Part shown: piece by piece, positions 44,514 to 53,956 of the stretch
Numbering within the stretch: position 1 is the stretch's first letter
Layout: each line of letters begins with the position of its first letter
Source of the DNA: Prolixibacteraceae bacterium JC049
GTDB taxonomy: Bacteria > Bacteroidota > Bacteroidia > Bacteroidales > Prolixibacteraceae
Direction of reading: 5' to 3'
DNA: 64,000 nt
NCBI GenBank assembly: GCA_023369685.1
Contig: SACZ01000005.1
Span: 248,001 to 312,000, forward strand
Notes under the pieces: model-generated
What the model was told of the DNA's origin: nothing
The model's database searches: none
Seen by the model: the letters and a program-made list of their open reading frames with translations, nothing else
Translations under genes and position numbers: made by a program

Positions 44514-45825
44514 TTCCTGCCTGCTTAATCATTTGATATTTCAATGCCCGATTCAACATTTTAGCAACCGAGTCGGTTCCTGCCCTGCTAAAATGAATAT
44601 AATCGCGATTGGCCAAACGCGGTTTATTCTTCACCCAACGTGCAATACTCTCTTTTCCTCCCATGGCTTTGCTCAAATCCCAAAAACCACTACCAGTAAT
44701 CGCAGCCGCTTTTTTCTGCGCTATTTTTATGGCATCAATATTCGGATAAGAATACCATTTACCATCCTGCTTTCTGGCCATATCTGAAACGCCTACAATC
44801 AACACCGGAACATCTGGCAGCATCGATTTTAGCACACCAATTTCACGGACCAAAGCTTTGGTATAATTCCCATAACTATGCCTGATATCCGGAACCAGGT
44901 TTACTCCGAAATGAATTGCCACAAATCCAGGGTTGATCTCTTTCAACATCTGCTTTAACAGTTCTTTATTCATTTTCGAAAACTGAGGATAAACACAGCC
45001 ACGCAACGCAATATTACTCACATAAACGCCTACCGAATCGCTCAATTCAATTCCATGAACTGTTATGGATTTTGACGTATTGAACTTCAATCTTAAATGG
45101 TGAATATCGTTATCGAAAGCCAGTCGAATGGAGTTAAATACTGAATCGTTCTTCAGGTTGAAATAGTATTTCTTTTGCCTGTTGGCTTGCAACTCCAGCT
45201 TAGCCAATGTATCAGTAGTTGAATAATATAATGTAAACTGATGTCCCTGAATTGGCCTCTTCGGATCGATCGTTTTTAGAATAATCTCGCCTTGCTTCTT
45301 TTTGTCGGAAGGTTGATAGACAAAGTTTCGCCCCAGCACACCAATCGATTTCACTTCTTTATCGTAAATCACCTGCTCTTTCCAGTCCTTCGTGTGGTAC
45401 AGGTTTAAATTGGCATGAACCAGGTAGCTATTTTTAATGGGAAGAAAACCCAGTCCTTTTCCGCCATATTCAGTTTGAAGCATTCGCCTCAACTGAGCAG
45501 TTATTCGGTCTCCTTCCAATTGCGAATCGCCAAAGTAAAGCCAATGCAACGATTGTTTGTTCGCTTTACTCAATAACGAACTCCAATGCATCAGGTTAAA
45601 TGTATCGGGAAAAATAGTGACATCTGGCTGTTGTACCGGCAACACCTCAACAGCAATAGAGTCAACTAAAGGTTTTTCTTCAGCAACCTCTGCTAAAGTA
45701 TCTGCAACCAACTCGGGAGCACTTATTACAGTACCTCTGTTGAAAACTTTCGGCATAAACCGACTACTCAAAGCTAGTAATGCCAGAGTAATCATTAAAA
45801 TTAGTAATGCTCGAAGAGGTTTCAT
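44506..45825 (-). CDS. SGNH/GDSL-type acylesterase or acyltransferase partner of MBOAT
   Basis: The 439-residue protein has an N-terminal membrane anchor (ALLILMITLALLALSS) and an extracytoplasmic SGNH domain. The nucleophile block is WLYFGDSQLEGDR (near residue 95), the oxyanion asparagine is in IHFGVNLVPD, and the catalytic Asp/His pair is in RDYIHFSRAG near 412. Similar proteins (AlgX, AlgJ, DltD, PatB) complete the O-acetyl transfer started by an MBOAT protein. The gene starts the operon and overlaps the MBOAT gene by 8 bases. Confidence 0.88.
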   Translation of the reverse strand: MKPLRALLILMITLALLALSSRFMPKVFNRGTVISAPELVADTLAEVAEEKPLVDSIAVEVLPVQQPDVTIFPDTFNLMHWSSLLSKANKQSLHWLYFGDSQLEGDRITAQLRRMLQTEYGGKGLGFLPIKNSYLVHANLNLYHTKDWKEQVIYDKEVKSIGVLGRNFVYQPSDKKKQGEIILKTIDPKRPIQGHQFTLYYSTTDTLAKLELQANRQKKYYFNLKNDSVFNSIRLAFDNDIHHLRLKFNTSKSITVHGIELSDSVGVYVSNIALRGCVYPQFSKMNKELLKQMLKEINPGFVAIHFGVNLVPDIRHSYGNYTKALVREIGVLKSMLPDVPVLIVGVSDMARKQDGKWYSYPNIDAIKIAQKKAAAITGSGFWDLSKAMGGKESIARWVKNKPRLANRDYIHFSRAGTDSVAKMLNRALKYQMIKQAGNE

Positions 45826-45992
45826 CGGGTACGCATTTCAACCAGCAATACTCACCTAAAATGGTTAATCACTCATTGCCAGTTCGTTTTCCTCCAAAAA
45901 TTATAAGTAAAAAAGGAGAAATCATAATGTTTGAGGAAACGATTTCTGTTTCCCGATGAAATCAATGGATTTATAACATTAAAGAGGTGTTT

Positions 45993-47606
45993 TTAACCTC
46001 TTCGTCTGATTTTCAGCTTCTGACCAACACGAATATTCGATTTTCGCATATTATTCAAACGCATAATATCTTTTGCAGAAATTCCAGGATATTTACGCGC
46101 AATAATCCACAAGTTTTCATTTCTTCGAACTGTATGGTATTCATAGTTCGAATCTATTTTTTGTGGTTTTGAATTTACTGTGGCCGGAGCACTTTTTCCT
46201 GTCAATTTTCGCTTCTGAGCAGAACTCATGGTATTAATACCACGATAGTAATCCACCTTTGAAGAAGGCACATAAACTACCAATCGCTGTCCCACACGAA
46301 TCAGGTTTCGACGAATATTATTCCAGTAACGCAGACTAGAAACACCAACATCGTACCAATCGGCAATAAAACCTAAGTTATCACCCGACTTAACCTTGTA
46401 GTATACTTTCGACTTACCTTTTATATTAACAGCAGCAAAACGTGAATATTTATTCGATGGAGCTTTCAGGCGATTATCCGGGAAAAACTCTTTGCGCTTA
46501 TAAGCCATAACCTCTTTTTCGCGATCGATGTACTCTCCCAAATGAGATTGAGGTAGTCTTAACACATACGATTTGTCTTTAGTAGCCGGAATAATATCGG
46601 CTTTATATTGTGGATTGTAATACCTCAATTCCTCAATAGGCACATCCAACACTGTTGAAATTTGCTTAAAATTCACATAGTCACGCACCATCACAGTATC
46701 AGAAACCACCTCAAATTCGGGCTCTTTCAACTTCAGGTTATGCTCTTTGTAATTATTCATTACATACATCGCTGCAATAAACGATGGTACATATCCACGG
46801 GTTTCACGCGGTAATCGGTAGTATATTTTCCAATAATCTTTAGCTCCTCCTGAACGACGAATGGCTTTTCGAACATTTCCAGGACCACAGTTATAAGCAG
46901 CAATTACCAAATGCCAATCGCCATAGATATCGTACAGATCTTTTAGAAATTTCGCAGCTGCCTCGGTAGACGCCAACGGGTCGTGGCGCTCATCGACAAA
47001 CGAATTCATTTCCAATTTATACGACTTTCCGGTCCAATACATGAACTGCCATAAACCACGAGCTCCCACTCGGGATACTGCCCTTGGATTTAAAGCTGAT
47101 TCGATTATTGCCATATATTTCAATTCCAATGGCAAATTATACTTATCTAATACCTCTTCGAACATCGGGAAATAATACTTAGAAAGTCCCAGCATTACAC
47201 CCACTAATTCTCTGCGCCGCTTAGTATATAATTCAATGAAATTGCGAACGGTCTTATTATACGAAAGGTCGATGAATGAATTCATCGCTTCCAAACGTTT
47301 CACATAAACAGAATCGGGCAGTTTTGTGCCTAACGAGTCGAGCACTTCCACCATATCTACACTATCGATTACAAATGCACTTTGCACATACCATGACGAT
47401 ACAAGACTATCCAATTTTTCTTCGAAAATGTCATTCAAATTTTCATCGGGATACATAAATGCCTTTTCGTAGCCGGCAGTATCGATTCCAGTAATCTGAA
47501 TGGTTTTGGTTTTCTTGATGATTTGCTTTCGGTAATCATCGCCCCAGGCATTTGTTGCCAGAAAAGATATTATTAAAATGGTGGCAATCGCCATCAATCG
47601 ATTCAT
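45993..47606 (-). CDS. mltD: Membrane-bound lytic transglycosylase with two LysM domains (MltD-like)
   Basis: The 537-residue enzyme cleaves peptidoglycan glycan strands. It has a signal peptide (LMAIATILIISFLATNAWG), an SLT domain with catalytic glutamate in AIIESALNPRA and the motifs VGARGLWQFM and AAYNCGPGNVRKA, and two LysM domains near the C-terminus (starting YYKVKSGDNLGFIADWY and YHTVRRNENLWIIARKY). ATG 47606 was chosen; the longer frame from 47636 overlaps the DUF5683 gene. It follows that gene by 11 bases in the parA-parB-DUF5683-mltD run. Confidence 0.93.
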   Translation of the reverse strand: MNRLMAIATILIISFLATNAWGDDYRKQIIKKTKTIQITGIDTAGYEKAFMYPDENLNDIFEEKLDSLVSSWYVQSAFVIDSVDMVEVLDSLGTKLPDSVYVKRLEAMNSFIDLSYNKTVRNFIELYTKRRRELVGVMLGLSKYYFPMFEEVLDKYNLPLELKYMAIIESALNPRAVSRVGARGLWQFMYWTGKSYKLEMNSFVDERHDPLASTEAAAKFLKDLYDIYGDWHLVIAAYNCGPGNVRKAIRRSGGAKDYWKIYYRLPRETRGYVPSFIAAMYVMNNYKEHNLKLKEPEFEVVSDTVMVRDYVNFKQISTVLDVPIEELRYYNPQYKADIIPATKDKSYVLRLPQSHLGEYIDREKEVMAYKRKEFFPDNRLKAPSNKYSRFAAVNIKGKSKVYYKVKSGDNLGFIADWYDVGVSSLRYWNNIRRNLIRVGQRLVVYVPSSKVDYYRGINTMSSAQKRKLTGKSAPATVNSKPQKIDSNYEYHTVRRNENLWIIARKYPGISAKDIMRLNNMRKSNIRVGQKLKIRRRG

Positions 47607-47617
47607 GTCTGAGTGTT

Positions 47618-48271
47618 TTAAAAGGTAATTTGACATTTAAGTCCATAATAAGGACGTCCAGTCAAGGGATTTTGTTGTTGAACAGGGTCAATATTTAACG
47701 ATAGATCATCGCTAATATCAAAGTTTTTAAAGTGTGCATCAACTGTTGCATCCAGAATTTGCAATAGATAGAAACCCATAAAACCAAGGAAACTCAAGTC
47801 GCGATTACGACGATAGCCATCACGTCCCTTCTTTAAAGAAGACTCGGCCCAGGCATTGTAACCAGCCTCATTTCCCCATCCATTGGCAATAAACTCTTCT
47901 TTAGTGTAATGCAAAACATTGTCATAAAAGCGAGTATCCGGATTATCATCGAAAAACTCTTTCAAGCCTCTTTTGGTGTCCTGCATTTTGTTGTTATTCC
48001 AAATAACCAATGCTCCAAAACCAACAATACCACCATACACCAATGGAAGCTTCCAATATTTTCGGTTGTAAATCTGCCCCAAACCAGGAACAATAGCAGA
48101 CATTAAAGCCGCTTTCTTAGGAGAAAATATGCGTTTATTTATGGGCTGTGCAATTATCGCACTGTCTTGTTTGCTCAGCCTGTTGTTATTAAGTACCTGA
48201 GCAAATGAACTATTCACTCCCAACAGCCCAATTAGAGCAACAATTATTATTCGATAGATCTTATTCTTCAT
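47618..48271 (-). CDS. DUF5683 domain membrane protein
   Basis: The 217-residue protein has a signal-like N-terminus (IIIVALIGLLGVNSSFAQ) and a DUF5683 core: SPKKAALMSAIVPGLGQIYN, then RKYWKLPLVYGG and further hydrophobic stretches ending in FMGFYLLQILDATVDAHF. The function is unknown. Its place between parB and a lytic transglycosylase is conserved in many Bacteroidota, which suggests a role at the envelope linked to chromosome segregation or cell division. Confidence 0.88.
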   Translation of the reverse strand: MKNKIYRIIIVALIGLLGVNSSFAQVLNNNRLSKQDSAIIAQPINKRIFSPKKAALMSAIVPGLGQIYNRKYWKLPLVYGGIVGFGALVIWNNNKMQDTKRGLKEFFDDNPDTRFYDNVLHYTKEEFIANGWGNEAGYNAWAESSLKKGRDGYRRNRDLSFLGFMGFYLLQILDATVDAHFKNFDISDDLSLNIDPVQQQNPLTGRPYYGLKCQITF

Positions 48272-48294
48272 CTGTTTATCTCACAAAAGTGGCA

Positions 48295-48302
48295 CAAAGG
48301 TA
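48295..48302 (-). promoter_or_regulatory. Predicted -7 element for DUF5683-mltD
   Basis: TACCTTTG on the minus strand, 24 bases before the DUF5683 start codon. No clear -33 box. Confidence 0.4.
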
Positions 48303-48349
48303 CAAAACTCTATAAATAACTATTAGAGAATTATTTTATTGCACCGGCA

Positions 48350-49231
48350 TTACGAATTTAGACTATCCAAAATTCCAATAATACGCTCTAAATCGCCCGA
48401 CGATTTAAAAGGAATTGAAATTTTACCACGTCCTTTGTCATTGATTTTGAAATCGACTTTCGTTTTAAAAAACTGATCAAGATGAGATTTTAGGTCGGTA
48501 TATTCTTGTGGATATTTAGGTTGACTTGCTGCAGCTTTTGGCTTTTCACTATTCAAGTCGCGTACAATTTCTTCTACTTTACGTACCGAGAAATCGTATT
48601 TCACAATCTGACGGAAAAGCATGATTTGCGTCTCAGCATCATCGATATTCACCAATGCACGAGCATGTCCCATTGAAATTTCCTTATCGCGAATACCTTT
48701 CTGAATGATTGCAGGCAAACGTAATAATCGTAGATAATTGGCAATGGTTGAACGTTTTTTACCAACACGCTGCGTTAAAGCTTCTTGTGTTAGTTGGCAC
48801 TCATCCATCAAACGCTGGTAACTTAGTGCAACTTCAATGGCATCCAGATCTTCGCGCTGAATATTTTCCACCAAAGCAAGCGCCAACATATCATTGTCAT
48901 CGGTGTCGCGCACATAGGCAGGAATTGCTTTAAGCCCTGCTAATTTAGAAGCACGTAAACGACGTTCTCCGGCAATTAACTGATACTCGTCATCAGCAAT
49001 TTTTCGCAATGTAATAGGCTGAATAATACCAATCTCACGAATCGAATTTGCTAAATCATTCAACGCCTCTTCATCGAAATTAGTACGTGGCTGAAATGGA
49101 TTGGCCTGAATTTGCTCAATCGAAATTTCGTTTACTGAAGAACCTGTCTTCTTTACTGGTTCATTTCCACCACGACCGGCATCATCTATCAAGGCTCCAA
49201 GCCCTCTTCCTAATGCATTACGTTTTGCCAT
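48350..49231 (-). CDS. parB: Chromosome partitioning protein ParB
   Basis: The 293-residue ParB/Spo0J protein is a CTP-dependent clamp that loads at parS. It opens with ALGRGLGALIDD, then the ParB/Srx nuclease-like domain with IEQIQANPFQPRTNFDE and the CTP motif GERRLRASKLAG, a helix-turn-helix (LTQEALTQRVGKKRSTIANY), and a C-terminal dimerisation domain. It follows parA by 48 bases. No parS-like TGTTTCACGTGAAACA is visible nearby. Confidence 0.96.
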   Translation of the reverse strand: MAKRNALGRGLGALIDDAGRGGNEPVKKTGSSVNEISIEQIQANPFQPRTNFDEEALNDLANSIREIGIIQPITLRKIADDEYQLIAGERRLRASKLAGLKAIPAYVRDTDDNDMLALALVENIQREDLDAIEVALSYQRLMDECQLTQEALTQRVGKKRSTIANYLRLLRLPAIIQKGIRDKEISMGHARALVNIDDAETQIMLFRQIVKYDFSVRKVEEIVRDLNSEKPKAAASQPKYPQEYTDLKSHLDQFFKTKVDFKINDKGRGKISIPFKSSGDLERIIGILDSLNS

Positions 49232-49279
49232 TTTGCTTTTTTATCTAATATGAATGAGCAAAGTTAATATTTTCTGTTT

Positions 49280-50080
49280 TTATCCGATGATCTTTTCCGA
49301 AGCATCGATCTGTGTCATATTATTTTTCTGAAGCACTTCTCGAGCTAAATTCAAATAACTAACCGCTCCTTTCGAGTTCGCATCATAAAGAATAGCTGGC
49401 TTTCCATAACTAGGTGCTTCGCTTAAACGAATATTTCGCTGAATCATGGTTTCGAAAACCATATCCTGGAAATGTTGCTTCACCTCGTCGAAAACCTGAT
49501 TCGAAAGATTTAATCGCGAATCGTACATGGTCAACAAGAAACCTTCAATTTCCAATTCAGGGTTCAAGCGCGACTGAATAATTTTGATGGTATTAAGCAA
49601 TTTTCCTAATCCTTCTAATGCAAAATATTCACACTGCACCGGAATAATCACTGAGTTAGCAGCGGTAAGCGCATTTACAGTAATCAATCCCAACGATGGA
49701 GAACAATCGATTAAAATGAAATCGTATTCCGACTCTACACTCTGTAAAACTTTTTTCAGAATTTTTTCTCGATTAGGCAGATTGAGCATTTCAATTTCGG
49801 CACCTACCAAGTCGATATGAGAAGGTATAATATGAAGATTCTCCACTTCTGTTTCGAAAATTGCTTTCTGAGGATCTACCTCATCGATGAAACATTCGTA
49901 GATACTATTTTGCACATTGCGAATATCAATTCCAAGTCCAGACGAAGCATTGGCCTGTGGATCTGCATCAATGATCAAAACTTTTTTCTCAAGAATTGCC
50001 AAACTAGCAGCCAGATTAATAGCTGTTGTCGTTTTCCCAACGCCTCCTTTTTGATTGGCCAGAGCAATAATTTTCCCCAT
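49280..50080 (-). CDS. parA: Chromosome partitioning ATPase ParA/Soj
   Basis: The 266-residue Walker-type ATPase drives segregation with ParB. It starts MGKIIALANQKGGVGKTTTA (deviant Walker A KGGVGKTT), continues with LIIDADPQANASSGLG and the Walker B DFILIDCSPSLGLIT. The short N-terminus without a helix-turn-helix is the chromosomal (Soj) type. It leads parB, and a TAAATTTG -7 element lies 38 bases upstream. Confidence 0.96.
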   Translation of the reverse strand: MGKIIALANQKGGVGKTTTAINLAASLAILEKKVLIIDADPQANASSGLGIDIRNVQNSIYECFIDEVDPQKAIFETEVENLHIIPSHIDLVGAEIEMLNLPNREKILKKVLQSVESEYDFILIDCSPSLGLITVNALTAANSVIIPVQCEYFALEGLGKLLNTIKIIQSRLNPELEIEGFLLTMYDSRLNLSNQVFDEVKQHFQDMVFETMIQRNIRLSEAPSYGKPAILYDANSKGAVSYLNLAREVLQKNNMTQIDASEKIIG

Positions 50081-50117
50081 AATAATTGAAATGCTTTATT
50101 GTGAATTTTGCCGATCT

Positions 50118-50125
50118 CAAATTTA
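50118..50125 (-). promoter_or_regulatory. Predicted -7 element for parA-parB
   Basis: TAAATTTG on the minus strand matches TAnnTTTG; no -33 TTG at the standard distance. Confidence 0.4.
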
Positions 50126-50265
50126 ATATTTTTACACCTAATCCATCATACTCCATCTTAATTTTTACCATTCATTTACAACTGGTATAAATTTTACACA
50201 GCATGACTGGTTTTACCAGAATTAATTCCGATAAAATCATGTAATATTTTTAAGAAGAGTTTATT

Positions 50266-51264
50266 CTAATTTTTGTAGTAATCCAGTAGCTCTTGTTTCA
50301 ACAGCTCTTTATCGATAGGCACAACTCCTACCTGCTCGCAAACCAATCCACCAGCTAAGTTAGAGATCACAGCAATTTGTTCTGAGCTCATTCCCGCAGC
50401 TAATGCCAACGAAGCTACTGAAATAACAGTATCTCCGGCTCCCGACACATCGGCAATATATCGTATTTCGGCAGGAATATGTGAATGCTCTACATTACTG
50501 CTGTAGAAAACACCTAGTTCCGATAATGTAACGAATACATTTCGATGGCGATTTACTGAATGTAAAACTTTAGAAGAAGTTCTCAATCCTTCGATGTCTC
50601 CTTTAGGAACATGAATGCCCAAACCTTCGTTAAACTCTTTGAAGTTGGGTTTAAATAAATCAACTCCTTTGTAGGTAAGGAAATTTTTTCGTTTCGGATC
50701 AACAGCTGTCATAATGTGGTAATCATCGGCTAGTGCTTTCAGCTTTGTAATTACATTGGTAGAAAGTACTCCTTTATCGTAATCTACAAAGATGATGATA
50801 TCGATTTTTTGTTCAGCAACTGTTTTTCTAATTCGATTGATCAACTCTGTCTCTACGTCTTCACTCACCTGTTGAACCGTCTCATTGTCGACTCTAACAA
50901 TGTGTTGTCCTGCGCTGATAACACGAGTTTTAACAGTTGTTTTACGATATTGACTAGAAATAATCCCATCTGTAGTCATTCCGCGCTTCTCTAGAAGTCG
51001 ATTAAAAAGCTCACCATAAGTGTCATTCCCAACCACCGAAAATAATATGGGAGTTGCTCCCAATGACAAGATATTTCGGGCTACATTCCCCGCACCACCG
51101 AGGCGATCCTCTTCTTCGGTAACAGAAACAATTGGAATTGGAGCTTCTGGAGAGATTCTATCTACCTTACCATACAGGTAAGAGTCTATCATCGCGTCTC
51201 CCACAATTAGCACGCGCTTTTGTGAGAATTGATTAAAGATGTTTTCTATCGTAATTTTATCCAC
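50266..51264 (-). CDS. rfaE1: PfkB-family heptose-7-phosphate kinase (RfaE domain I/HldE-N)
   Basis: The 332-residue sugar kinase matches the kinase half of HldE, which phosphorylates D-glycero-D-manno-heptose 7-phosphate for lipopolysaccharide core heptose. The marks are RVLIVGDAMIDSYLYG, DRISPEAPIPIVSV, RLGGAGNVARNI and the catalytic DVSGAGDTV near the C-terminus. The adenylyltransferase half (RfaE domain II) is absent from this gene, the normal split form in Bacteroidota. It appears to be a single-gene unit. Confidence 0.85.
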   Translation of the reverse strand: MDKITIENIFNQFSQKRVLIVGDAMIDSYLYGKVDRISPEAPIPIVSVTEEEDRLGGAGNVARNILSLGATPILFSVVGNDTYGELFNRLLEKRGMTTDGIISSQYRKTTVKTRVISAGQHIVRVDNETVQQVSEDVETELINRIRKTVAEQKIDIIIFVDYDKGVLSTNVITKLKALADDYHIMTAVDPKRKNFLTYKGVDLFKPNFKEFNEGLGIHVPKGDIEGLRTSSKVLHSVNRHRNVFVTLSELGVFYSSNVEHSHIPAEIRYIADVSGAGDTVISVASLALAAGMSSEQIAVISNLAGGLVCEQVGVVPIDKELLKQELLDYYKN

Positions 51265-51284
51265 ATTCAGAATTTTGAACTGGC

Positions 51285-51292
51285 CAAAAGTA
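51285..51292 (-). promoter_or_regulatory. Predicted -7 element for the heptose kinase gene
   Basis: TACTTTTG on the minus strand, 20 bases before the start codon; -7 match only. Confidence 0.35.
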
Positions 51293-51333
51293 ATAAAATA
51301 ATACCAGAAATAAGGTTTATCGCTCGTTAGGTT

Positions 51334-53802
51334 CTATTGCGGATCTACATCCGCCATTACTATCAACGTACTATTGCCCGGATTATTTTTCAACCAGTCA
51401 ATTTTTTCGGAAATATTTTTCTTTACTGCCGAAGGCGAATATTTTTTCTCCACCTTCAGCCAAATTATTTTCTGATACCACTGTTGTAAACGGCTAATTA
51501 CCGGATACTCTGGTCCCAGAATTCTATTGCCAAATGTTTTCCTTAGTTCATGAGCCAACTGAGCTGCCGCTCTATCCAACTGTCTTGCATCGCGATGCTT
51601 AAGTGTAATGGTAATCATTCGATAGAAAGGAGGATATTTGAACATGTTACGCTCTTGCAACTGCGACTTAAACATGCGCTGGTAGTCATTTTCTCTCACA
51701 TCGTTGATCACCTGATGCTCTGGCGACGAGGTTTGAATGATCACTTTCCCCTGTTTATTTTTTCGTCCGGCACGACCACTCACCTGCGATATTAGCTGAA
51801 AGCTTCGCTCGAATGAACGGAAGTCGGGATAGTTGAACATGTTATCGGCATTCAGAATTCCCACCGTACTTACATTAGCAAAGTCGAGTCCTTTGGTGAT
51901 CATCTGCGTTCCCACCAAAATATCAATTTCCTGCTTCTCAAATTTCTCAATCAGCTTTTCGAAGGCATATTTTGTTCGAGTAGAATCCATATCCATTCGC
52001 GCCACTTTTGCCTCTGGGAACAATGTTTTTAGTTCCTCCTCGATCTTTTCTGTTCCGAAACCTTTGCTGTCAATCTGCTCGTGTCCACAACTTCCACATT
52101 TAGGAGGAAGATATTTTGTATGTCCACAGTAGTGGCATATCAACAAATTTCGATTTTTATGGTAGGTCAAACTCACATCGCAATCGGTACAGGTTGGAAT
52201 CCATCCACACGATTTACATTGTACAAACGGAGAGAATCCTCTTCGGTTTTGAAATAGAATTACTTGCTCCCCTTTTTCCAACGCCAGCTCCATCTGCTCA
52301 AAAAGTTCAGGCGTAAAGTGCCCTTGCATACGCTTCTTGCGGTAGGCCTCTTTGCTATCAGCCACTACAATTTCCGGCAATTCAATTTCACCATGTCTTT
52401 TGGTTAACTCCACCAAACCGTACTTCCCCGAAACAGCATTAAAGTAGCTCTCGATGGAAGGAGTTGCTGTTCCTAGCAACGTTTTTGCTCCGTGCAGATG
52501 CGCCAATACCATTGCGGCATCCCGCGCATGATATCTTGGTGCCGGGTCGAACTGCTTATAGCTGTTCTCGTGTTCTTCATCAACGATAATTAAGCCGAGA
52601 TCTTTGAATGGCAGAAACACAGCACTGCGTGCGCCCAAAATAATTTGATGCGAAGAATTGGCTTCTCCCGTATAGTTCAAAACATTGTTCCAAATCTCTA
52701 CCCGCTCATGATCGTTGAACTTAGAGTGATAAATTCCCGCTTTATCGCCAAAAACATTTTTCAATCGCTGAATAATCTGAGTCGTCAATCCAATTTCAGG
52801 CAATAGGTAAAGCACCTGTTTCCCGGAAGCAATACACTCTTCAATTAATCGAATATAGACCTCGGTTTTCCCACTGGCAGTTACCCCATGCAATAGCACC
52901 GTTGGAAACTTCTCAAAGCCACGATTGATCTCTTCAAATGCTTTTTGCTGGTGGATATTCAGATCGAAACTATCACGAACTTGGCCATTGAAGCGATGCA
53001 AGCGATCGACTCGTACTTCCTTTGCACTAAGAATATTTTTATCGATTAATGCTTTCAATGCTGCTGCCGAAACCTGCTTCAACAACTGCTTTTTAGCAAT
53101 CAGGTGTCCGAAATTCTCTTTTTCCAAAACCCATTGCAGAAACAAAGTCAATGCATCGTATTGCTTTTTCGCTCTGGTAAGCGTATTCAACATCTTATGC
53201 ACAGCAGCTTCCGAACGCAGCTTGTCATTCAACGTTAAATAAATTTCGGTTTTGGGTTTATAGCTATTCTTCAACTGTTCCTCAATGGTAATAGCCCCCT
53301 TTTGCAGTAACGACTTAACAACACGAAGTCCGTTTTTTGAGGCCAACGCACTATTCACATCCTGAATGGTAGCCACTTTCTGATCATTCAACAACCGGAA
53401 AATCACTTCTTCCGAATCCGTCAATGTCTCTTTAGCCTGAAAATCGGGATTGAAAATCACTTTAGTCTGACTCTCCAATTTTAAACCAGAAGGCAATGCC
53501 GCTTTCATCACTTCGCCCAATGAGCACATGTAATATTTACTCATCCAATCCCAGAATTCCACCTGCCCTTTATGAATAACAGGTTCATCGTCTAAAATCG
53601 ATTCGATATTCTTTATCTCATCGTATTCTGGTCGGTTATTATGCAAGGTTCGGATTAAGCCTGAGTAGAACTTTTTCTTTCCAAACTGCACAATTACCCG
53701 CTTTCCAACCTTTACTTCGTGCTGTAATTCTGCAGGCACAGCATAAGTAAAATCGGCAGCTAACGGAAGTGGTAAAATTATATCGGCAAAAAGTGAATTC
53801 AT
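51334..53802 (-). CDS. priA: Primosomal replication restart helicase PriA
   Basis: PriA reloads the replisome at collapsed forks. The 822-residue protein has the N-terminal DNA-binding part (FADIILPLPLAADFTYAVP), Walker A GVTASGKTEVYIRL, DEAH-like VDEEHENSYKQ, a zinc region with paired cysteines (CKSCGW, CTDC, CHYCG, CGSCG) inserted in the helicase core, and motif VI GRAGR. The frame's first codon is a TTG at 53811 that overlaps a predicted -7 element, so ATG 53802 is the start. The two-box promoter predicts an almost leaderless mRNA. Confidence 0.95.
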   Translation of the reverse strand: MNSLFADIILPLPLAADFTYAVPAELQHEVKVGKRVIVQFGKKKFYSGLIRTLHNNRPEYDEIKNIESILDDEPVIHKGQVEFWDWMSKYYMCSLGEVMKAALPSGLKLESQTKVIFNPDFQAKETLTDSEEVIFRLLNDQKVATIQDVNSALASKNGLRVVKSLLQKGAITIEEQLKNSYKPKTEIYLTLNDKLRSEAAVHKMLNTLTRAKKQYDALTLFLQWVLEKENFGHLIAKKQLLKQVSAAALKALIDKNILSAKEVRVDRLHRFNGQVRDSFDLNIHQQKAFEEINRGFEKFPTVLLHGVTASGKTEVYIRLIEECIASGKQVLYLLPEIGLTTQIIQRLKNVFGDKAGIYHSKFNDHERVEIWNNVLNYTGEANSSHQIILGARSAVFLPFKDLGLIIVDEEHENSYKQFDPAPRYHARDAAMVLAHLHGAKTLLGTATPSIESYFNAVSGKYGLVELTKRHGEIELPEIVVADSKEAYRKKRMQGHFTPELFEQMELALEKGEQVILFQNRRGFSPFVQCKSCGWIPTCTDCDVSLTYHKNRNLLICHYCGHTKYLPPKCGSCGHEQIDSKGFGTEKIEEELKTLFPEAKVARMDMDSTRTKYAFEKLIEKFEKQEIDILVGTQMITKGLDFANVSTVGILNADNMFNYPDFRSFERSFQLISQVSGRAGRKNKQGKVIIQTSSPEHQVINDVRENDYQRMFKSQLQERNMFKYPPFYRMITITLKHRDARQLDRAAAQLAHELRKTFGNRILGPEYPVISRLQQWYQKIIWLKVEKKYSPSAVKKNISEKIDWLKNNPGNSTLIVMADVDPQ

Positions 53803-53808
53803 TTCAAA

Positions 53809-53839
53809 CAAAACTAAACATTACCAATCAGAGTACAAA
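53809..53839 (-). promoter_or_regulatory. Predicted promoter of priA
   Basis: On the minus strand TTTG at 53839-53836, a 19-base spacer and TAGTTTTG at 53816-53809. Transcription would begin within a few bases of the priA ATG. Confidence 0.55.
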
Positions 53840-53857
53840 GATGCTTCAACTCCATTC

Positions 53858-53891
53858 AAAAAAATACCCGAAACCAATTGTGATTTCGGGT
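53858..53891 (-). terminator. Intrinsic terminator after the Bax inhibitor-1 family gene
   Basis: An 8-bp stem ACCCGAAA (53866-53873) with TTTCGGGT (53884-53891) around a 10-base loop, followed on the minus strand by a T run (A run 53858-53864), 65 bases after the stop codon. Confidence 0.8.
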
Positions 53892-53956
53892 GAGAATATT
53901 TTTTCAAGATAGCAGATTTCTAGATACTCTAGATACCAACCTGCTACTTTAAGAAA

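Noticed and set aside
45982-46002. Terminator at the end of mltD (AAGAGGT/ACCTCTT)
   Set aside because: The stem overlaps the last codons and is not followed by a T run on the minus strand, so it cannot be called an intrinsic terminator with confidence.
48350-50265. A parS site near parAB
   Set aside because: No 16-base match to TGTTTCACGTGAAACA or an obvious variant was seen; the hairpin CTGGT-TTT-ACCAG at 50207-50219 does not resemble parS.
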